This document shows positions 57,291 through 64,000 of a stretch of 64,000 nt of DNA, piece after piece. The position numbers and the translations under genes are program-made. Position 1 is the first letter of the stretch; each line of letters starts with the position of its first letter. Below the pieces are notes generated by a model. That model did no database searches, was not told the origin of the DNA, and saw nothing but the letters and a program-made list of their open reading frames with translations. This DNA is from Dentipellis sp. KUC8613 (taxonomy: Eukaryota; Basidiomycota; Agaricomycetes; Russulales; Hericiaceae). The DNA lies in NCBI GenBank assembly GCA_002286715.1, contig NSJX01000006.1:372001-436000 (forward strand), read 5' to 3'.

Positions 57291-57900
57291 TGCATAAGAT
57301 GTGATCATACTGACCTTTCTTTCTTTTATAGCCATAGATCAATTCGCGCGACGCGACTTTGAGTTAGTAGCGTAAGGTGAGGTTCGCTATATGAGGTAGG
57401 ATTGGGAGCGAGAGGAGTTGCGCCGCGGCCTGCAGCCTTTTATTGTAGCGTTCTACGTTGAACTGACGGCCACACGAAGATCGGCTGGCCCGATACGGCC
57501 TGCTACTGGATCAAAGAACAATAGCATCGTTTCAAGAAGAACAGGACGACAATGGGCTCTGGTCCACTTTACGGTCTTTGATCATAACAATTTCCTTGAC
57601 ACGCATTGTGGCCATGCCACAGCGTGCACTTAGTACGTCAATTCCCCATGTAGATAGGGTGCCTTCTAAACTGTTTATCCAGCGTTCATTGTCATCAAAG
57701 CGCAAGTGCCCAAGTATATTGATATCGTGCGAGGTGATATCCCCTCGTGACACAAAATTTCCCTGGGTGTCCAATGTCGATTTTGAGTTTACTGAAGGGC
57801 TTCTCACTTCTTAGGATCTTCTCGTTCAATGAAGTACCAATCACCCGAGACCAACATACTCGATGCATATTATGACCAAAGTCTATGTATGGATTCTACC
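57291..57900. other. Spacer between the kinase remnant and the WOPR gene
   Basis: Contains a minus-strand frame (57532-57807) that may be a piece of the kinase N-terminal half (MRVKEIVMIKDRKV). No complete gene. Confidence 0.35.
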
Positions 57901-58871
57901 CTACAAGATGGGACGTGAATTCAACATCTGAATCATGCGCTGGTCTTCTGCAGATCTCGGATCGTGGCCTCTTCTGCCCCCAGGAGAATCCTGCTGGGAA
58001 GACGCGATCGCTGTGTACAAAGATGGCAAACCCGAGCTCGGCGCCCCCGCACGTGTAACGTGTCCCATCGAAGAGCCCGACCTGGGCGGTGGCGACAGCG
58101 ATCTCGGGATAGTAGCGCTCGGGCTCCGCGAACTGTCTGCATCCGAGTTCCTCGACCTCGCCTTCCCGCTCCTGTACATTCCTGCTGGCACCGTCACGCC
58201 CCGTAGACTCGTCTCCTGGTCGATGGTGGGTATGCACGGCAAGTCGGCATACGTGAAGTAGGCGGTCAAGTGCCATTTGCGCGGCTTGGTATTGGGTTGG
58301 CCCAGCACCCAGGCCGAATACGCCTGTTTGACGAGACCGGTAGGATGCTGCTCGCTCCTGTCATAATGTGAGAGGGCGGGAGAGGTCGCCCCACTGCGGG
58401 ATATGCCGTCCACAAATCTGAAATTCCCTGTAGAGCTGCGTCGCCCCTATCAGCTCAACCATCGCAAGAGGCCAGGCGGTGCGCGACGTACCGAGGAGGG
58501 GTCTCGTTGGGTGATCTCTCATCTGACGGCAGCTTTTCGTCGTAGAAAAGATACGGCTAAGCCATGGCGAGCGTCAGCCACCTTGCCCGCGCAACGTCGA
58601 GCACACGGCCTACCTCGCGCATGCGGGACTGGCTCCAGACACGACCATCCGTCCACCTCTTTAGTCCAAGATCATCCTCACTCTCCTCCCAGACGAATAT
58701 GGCGCCGGAGCGGATAAACATAGACCGCTCAACCTCGTTCAGGCGGCGCTCCACCGGCCTGAGTATTCCCTGACGGACGGCCTCGAAGACGGTATGGGCA
58801 TCTCGGACGTCGCGGACGTGGAGGCGAGGATGGGTAGGCCGTTGCATGTCTTGGGCAGGGGCGTAGAACAT
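57901..58871 (-). CDS. WOPR-domain (Gti1/Pac2 family) transcription regulator
   Basis: Three exons, 58871-58614, 58556-58492 and 58435-57901, total 285 residues. First WOPR half: RPTHPRLHVRDVRDAHTVFE, AVRQGILRPVERRLNEVERS, FIRSGAIFVWEESEDDLGLK, RWTDGRVWSQSRMRE, then PYLFYDEKLPSDER. The second half resumes after a linker: TGLVKQAYSAWV, RKWHLTAYFTYADLPCIPTI and VTVPAGMYRSGKARSR. This two-block layout is diagnostic. Family members (Wor1, Ryp1, Gti1, Pac2) control morphological and nutritional switches; which role applies here is unknown. The protein is short after the domain, with a Ser/Pro/Arg-rich tail. Confidence 0.88.
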
Positions 58872-60320
58872 GGGTGGAGCCGTGGGCTATCACACCCCGC
58901 CTTTTTATACTTGCAAAAAAATTGCCAGAGCTTGAGAAACCTCGTGAGACGGTTTTGCTATTGAATTAGCAACGTTGACGGCGAGCTCAAAAGAGATAAG
59001 GTGTGGTGAACCAGTGAGATCGTCCGCGAGAAGGGTCGTACGGTATTTGGGTATGACGAAGGAGGCATACCCGGTCCAGGAGGAAACCGCGAGAGTAAAA
59101 CAAAGTTTGTTCTCATCGAGGATTCGGGCACCATCCCGCAGGAGCGTCGACCACGTTGCGAAGCATCCCCGGGAAAATAAGCACGGGCGCTCAGCGTCGA
59201 GGTGGGTATCGAATGATGGCATAGCGGGAGCAAAAGACGATCGCGCGTTGGACGAGGTCGACAACGTGCCGGAAGAAGATGGATCGGGATCGTCTTTCTT
59301 CTCATCCCGCGGAGACGTCCTCTCTCTTCACCCTCGACTCTCTACTCATCTCCCAGGAGAAGCTCCCAAAATATGGGAAGCCCCATGTCTATTCGTGCCT
59401 CGCTGGGAACCATCGCTCGCGACTCTTTTCTTTCATTCCCACCGAAGACGCAACCTGCAGTTTCTCCGCACGGGAATCAAAGTTTGTGTCAATCTCCTCA
59501 AGGGCCCAATTAACCAGGGGAGGTGTGCTATATTTACGTCGAAGAGTCTACGGTGCGAGGTACGTGCAATTGCCTAGCAAGGATCGGCGTTGTTGATCTA
59601 CCAAAGCGCTGCGACAGGGTACCCTCGTGTCTAGATCTTCGCCGGCTGCATGAGAATCGACCACAGGCCCATGGATGTCGCCGTGTGAGCTGCGCAGTAT
59701 CTTCGCCTTTTCTGCTGACGAGCCCATCGTAGAATCGACATACCAGTCTGCATGGGAGAATAGCAGATCTAAATGAAGGTTCGTCATCACATGGATGTCG
59801 TACGGCATACTCCAGTTAACACCCTGCCGGAACAACGGAGAATCGAGACGGCTGGGAGGTCCATTCTCGGTGCGTCGATGGAATTAACGTGGGCCATTCA
59901 ACTCAGCGGGGCTTTGGTACGTGATTGACTGTATTGACGTCGTTTTTCACACCCGGTTCATCGAGAACAGGCTATGAAGGGAGGAAGACAGACAGCGTTA
60001 CCTTGTATAGGCAGACGTTCAGGCACATTAGTACGGCTATGTAGTTCCCAATAGCCAGAAGCTTCCGGATTACTCTCCTTCTCGGAGAGCTAGACCGGGT
60101 ATTTGCAATAGTTGCAGGGGCAGTTCCTCGAGAGACCCGGGAGCTTGAGCTGTATGGGGGTTTTGGTGGGTCGAGGAGTGTTTGAAGAGAAGCAGGATGA
60201 ATGGACGAAAAAGGATGACTAGGAACGAAATGCCACGTTGGCAAGAAGTTCCGTCAATTGAGTGACCCGTCCCATCATGGGAATCTCTTGCCAAACACTT
60301 GAGGCGGCTAATTGCCTATT
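58872..60320. other. Unassigned 1.4 kb, possible minus-strand membrane gene
   Basis: No gene can be supported with confidence. On the minus strand 59972-60244 encodes a Pro/Ser-rich stretch, SSSPRRRVIRKL and a hydrophobic LAIGNYIAVLMCLNVCLY that looks like a type II anchor, but it lacks an ATG. Further minus-strand frames at 59548-59835 (FRQGVNWSMPYDIHVMTNLH) and 58905-59264 look protein-like but match nothing recalled. A split or decayed gene is possible. Confidence 0.3.
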
Positions 60321-61695
60321 ATGGAATCCAATAAATTGAATAAACGCCCGACCGCTCTTGCCACCAGTCCACACCATTCGCAAGCTCCTTTTCCTGTAAA
60401 TCCTCCCTGGTCTCCAGCGTCTTTTACAATGTCTCCGGAAGGCGACCCGGCACCTAAGCGTATCCCATCGCTGGTCCAGTTATGTCAGAAAGGTGTGTGC
60501 GGTCCCCACTGCTTCAGTAGCAGCAACTTACGCTGTATCTCCCCTGCCAATCAGTGGTATCCGCGCACGTCGATTGTGGGTCGCAACAGCATTCCTACCG
60601 CCGCAGTCACTGACAGCCAGCTCTCACAGTGATTCAGAGTATCGGCGACGCGTCTTTTGAATTGGTCCGACCCGTTTTGCAGTACTGTTCAATAGAAACA
60701 CTTCTCCGGATTGAAGAGAACAGCCCGGTATGCTCCAATTCGCTCACGCACAGTAATCGCACTCACGAGAACCCTTCCGAAGCACATTGAGGAGGACACG
60801 AATGGTATGTTACACATTCTATTATCTCCGTGGACCTACTCACAAATCTGTCAATTACGTAAAGAGCTATGGAAGGCCCAATGTATTCGCGCTTATCCTC
60901 TCGCAACCGAGCAACATATTGCGGGGGCAGAGGAGCCCCCATCGTCTTGGAAAGAGGTGTATTTCGTGCGTCTTGTGCTACGTGTCGCATCCCCTGTTAT
61001 TGATTGCCCTACAGCTATTACGCGACCAAGAGGCGAAACGTTTCGAGGCCGTGGGATCCCGCATCCGGAACCAGCGCTTAGAAGCCGAAATAAAGAAGAA
61101 GGAAAGAGAGATCAAACTGACAGACAGGATACCACCCGCGAAGAGAGCACGAGGATGTAAGCAGCTATCTATCCCCTGTGTCGTACTTCGACTCAAGCAC
61201 ATCGTCGCAGGGAATGGGCCTACACAGCCGAAGTCGCTATTCCAAAAGACGAGATCGGAGGCTTCAAAGATCCAGAAGACTATGTTTGGACCACAAATGC
61301 GTCCGGGCATGATCACTGCCAAATCCTATGTCGTCAAGAACACTGTCAGTGCTAAGCCGCCGCCTCCCCCTATAACAGCGTCGACGACGTCAAACCCTCG
61401 TGTTGTCGTCAGACCCGTGGAATATCGACGACCTATCATGTCTAAACCTGCTCCAACCGTGGCATCATCTCCACCGGCGACTCGACCGTCGAAGGAGATC
61501 GAAAATGTCTCCAAGCCTGACCTGATAGCTTCGTCTACTGCTTCTCCTGCTGTGTTGCCACCGTCTCCCAGCGCTCGCCCACGCCCCTCCGCAGCAAAGA
61601 AGCCCGGAGCCTCTTCGCTTTTCATGCCCAAGCACCGCCAGCACTCCCAGTTGCCAGCTCGGCCAGTCCCCTCCCGTGGCACCCGGGCGGCATAA
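60321..61695 (+). CDS. ELA1: Elongin A-like (RNA polymerase II SIII subunit A)
   Basis: Six exons, 60321-60492, 60630-60727, 60783-60804, 60865-60965, 61015-61156 and 61211-61695, give 339 residues (303 from the second Met, MSPEGDP). The elongin A block is at about 40-150: RIPSLVQLCQK, SIGDASFELVRPVLQYCSIE, TLLRIEENSPHIEEDTNELW, KAQCIRAYPLA, SSWKEVYFLLRDQEAKRFEA. It includes the BC-box and F-box-like region that binds elongin C. A Lys/Arg-rich helix and a Pro/Ser-rich tail with KIQKTMFGPQM follow. In yeast Ela1 forms part of the E3 ligase that ubiquitinates stalled RNA polymerase II. Confidence 0.9.
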
Positions 61696-62379
61696 GCCCC
61701 CCGTCGCATTCCATCGCATCGCATCGATCGCCTCAGCATTTCCCATCGTCATATACTGCGCATATTTATCGCCTCTCGGCATTGTCGGCACCTTGTTGTA
61801 CTTCTGTATCCTCGCGCTCTCCCGTGCTTCGCATATTGTTGTGGGCATCTTCCTTCGCTATATTCTGGACTTGTACTATACATCCTTTCACCATACATTT
61901 CAGCAGCATCTTGCACACGGATTATCATACCAGTTCTGTATTTGGGGGAATTTTAATGGCCTTTTAGAACCCATCGCCCATTGACTGCGGACGTGGCACT
62001 GTGAAACTCTTCCCAAGCAGGTATGGACTCGCTCCAAAGCAGCAAACTACTGCCCCCGCGACGGACTTTCTGACTGACCATGCATCATGTTCGAAGGTGT
62101 GATCATAAGAAGAGTGGATCACATGGAGCTCCGTATATACCGTACAATTTAAAAACGACTGACTATTCCTTGATAGAATTGCTAATGTAACAACAGTCTA
62201 CATGCAAACGTGATAATGTGAGAAAGCAAAACGTGACGGTAGATGAGGATGGGATGCAAGAATGTATGTGGATGAGTCGAATGATGAAGGAGACGCCCAA
62301 AATCCAACATGAAACCACGCGAGCAGCTGTCCAAATGGGAAGCACAGCGGCAGGCCGAGGATAAAGCCCAAGCGCGCGC
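61696..62379. other. Convergent spacer ELA1 / GID7-like
   Basis: 3' flanks of two convergent genes. A hydrophobic plus-strand frame at 61676-61984 overlaps the ELA1 stop and has no splice or motif support. Confidence 0.5.
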
Positions 62380-64000
62380 TCATATCTGGGCGCCTCGCGA
62401 CCCTGGGCCGTCAAGCGCACTATCGTCCCAAGGCTCCCTCCGCTTGCCTTTGCCTTTCCCACTGGGCTCGGGTTCGCTCTCCAATAGCATCCCGTCTGCT
62501 GCGCGGGATGACGAGGCCTGCCTGGACACAGCAGCCGGGGTCGGCTCCCAGATGCGGATGGTGAAGTCATCGGAACAGGACGCGAACATCCGCTTGTTCC
62601 TCGGGTTCCACGCGACGGAATTCACACTGCCGCTTCCATGGCCCGAGAGCACGTCGAGCAGGATACCGCGGTCGCGGTGCCAAACATACACGTTTCCGTC
62701 TGCATCCAGGCAAGGCGTGTGCGCACGGATTGGATGGCGGGACGCGGCGAGAAGAAGACAAAGGCGGTCAGTCAGATTTGCGCGGGAGGCACGTTGGCTT
62801 GGCGGGCGAGACGACGCACCTTCGCTCCCGCTCACCACGAAATTACCGTCGACGCCACCGAAGCAGCTTCGGATGATGTGCCGACCTTGGCGCTGGCCCG
62901 TGTACTTACGTGCCATCCGCCCCGTCGAGATGTCCCATAAATGGACCTCCTGCAACAGAGTGCGGCGATGAGAATGAGGCATGGAATCAATCGCGGGACT
63001 CTCACATCTGGTGCGTGGTTAATGAGAGCGTACTGAGAATCGTCCGAGATCTTGACACTTGTTAGCTGGCCTTCCAACACGACAGTTCTGATACGTAAAA
63101 GTAGAAAGGGTCATCAATCATCCGCACCCAGAGGCGCTCCATGGCGGGCAGCGGGCGCGCAGAGGAGAAGAAACGTACACTTCGGGTTGCTTCGTTGCCA
63201 GATCGTACACAATCATGAGATACTCTGTGCTCCGCGACGCATTCGAATTCGCATGCGTGTTATTCCTGCTGCCGCCGACAGGTGGCGTAGCCGTGTCTCC
63301 TCTTCCCGAAGGTGCTGGATGTTGACTAGACGGGCCCGTCGCAGACTCGCCCACGGCGACCAGACGTGTGAAGTCTGGCGTGACGGCAAGATCTGTTATC
63401 CGAATTCCCGTGATGCCCCAGGAGTCGCGCTGCTTCCCGTCAGAGCCCTAGGAAGTGAGACACGCATGGCACGAGTAAGAACGTGTTCTGCCATGTGAAG
63501 AATAAGGGAAACTGGAAACGCACCCATAAGATGATCTTGCGGTCTTGAGAGCCGGAGATAAACCCCGAACCGTCGGGAACCCATGCAAGCGCTGAAACTG
63601 TCTCCGTGTGCGCGTCGAGCGTTCGAATGCAAATTCCAGTCTAAAGCAGTGATAGTCAATCAGGCGTCGAAACCCTAATACCTCTGCTGTCGCACCTGGG
63701 TATTCCACATGTTGATGTACTGGTCAGACGAGGACAGCAATATTGAATCATCTAATGACCACGCCAGACACCCCACAGGGTACTGGTGCTCCTTCAGAAC
63801 CTGTTCTCGCCTATATTCCCGGGTCGTGGGTTCCGCGTCAGTCTATTGGCATTCCACGCTGTCAGTACCGTTCGTATGGAAGGACCCAGGAGATCCCGGG
63901 AGCGGATATGAAAGGCAGAAGCATGCTCACCTGGACCGCCCAAATGATCACCGTCTTATCCTTACTCGCACTCGCCAGTCGCCGTCCACTGTGACTCCAC
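62380..64000 (-). CDS. GID7: GID7/WDR26 WD40 subunit of the CTLH/GID ubiquitin ligase, 3' part
   Basis: Runs off the right edge, so the N-terminal LisH/CTLH part is missing. Visible WD40 pieces from upstream to stop: [188 protein letters not shown] and [20 protein letters not shown] plus IWHR/VWHR and GHGSGSVN are characteristic of WDR26/Gid7. The WD part is followed by a charged tail [12 protein letters not shown]. Confidence 0.9.

Noticed and set aside
61676..61984. Hydrophobic 102-codon plus-strand frame
   Set aside because: Overlaps the ELA1 stop, has no upstream promoter space or paralog, and looks like chance hydrophobicity in an AT-rich 3' flank.

Overview
The window reads as nuclear DNA of a filamentous basidiomycete, most likely an Agaricomycete (class is inference). 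Almost every gene is broken by many short introns (mostly 40-75 nt, GTGCGT/GTGAGT-type donors), tryptophan synthase is the fused alpha-beta fungal form, and markers such as Prp45/SNW, a NEDD1-like protein, a WOPR regulator and a FunK1-like kinase remnant are present. All gene models were spliced by hand; for nearly all complete models the exon lengths sum to a multiple of three, which supports the chosen junctions.

Layout. 0-1.3 kb: 5' part of GPI10 (minus). 3.1-9.6 kb and 17.8-33.2 kb: an accessory array of two interleaved paralogous families, three C2H2-type zinc-finger proteins (here ZF-A, ZF-B, ZF-C) and seven single-pass membrane proteins (TM-1 to TM-7). In transcription order the array is three units, each starting with a zinc-finger gene: ZF-A, TM-1, TM-2 (plus strand); ZF-C, TM-7, TM-6, TM-5 and ZF-B, TM-4, TM-3 (minus strand). 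A core of three conserved minus-strand genes (HEM2, NEDD1-like, PRP45; 10.2-17.3 kb) sits between the oppositely oriented blocks. The zinc-finger genes are duplicated together with about 0.8 kb of upstream and 0.5 kb of downstream DNA, so 2.2-5.2 kb and 31.1-34.0 kb form a large inverted repeat.

34.5-52.6 kb is mostly housekeeping: an alpha-arrestin, BRX1, a three-KH RNA-binding protein, an ADGF/CECR1-type deaminase, a Csm1/Pcs1-like monopolin subunit, an ankyrin-tailed asparaginase, TRP5 and GCD7 (eIF2B beta). 52.6-64 kb: mitochondrial GUF1 divergent from the splicing factor CWF18, a decayed FunK1-like kinase, a WOPR (Gti1/Pac2) regulator, an elongin A gene and the 3' part of a GID7/WDR26 gene running off the right end.

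The candidate undescribed system is the zinc-finger/membrane-protein array. The membrane proteins share a phase-1 intron immediately after the basic juxtamembrane stretch, a cytosolic motif around Ile-Pro-Ser-Asp-Leu followed by an Arg/Ser-rich stretch,and in most copies a C-terminal PPxY-type motif, while their ectodomains vary from about 27 to about 173 residues. Six of the seven have a CAGATG-centred element upstream. PPxY is the classic ligand of WW domains (for example Rsp5/Nedd4 ligases), and the next gene along is an alpha-arrestin with two LPxY motifs. That these act together in membrane-protein turnover, or in a sensor/regulator module, is inference only.
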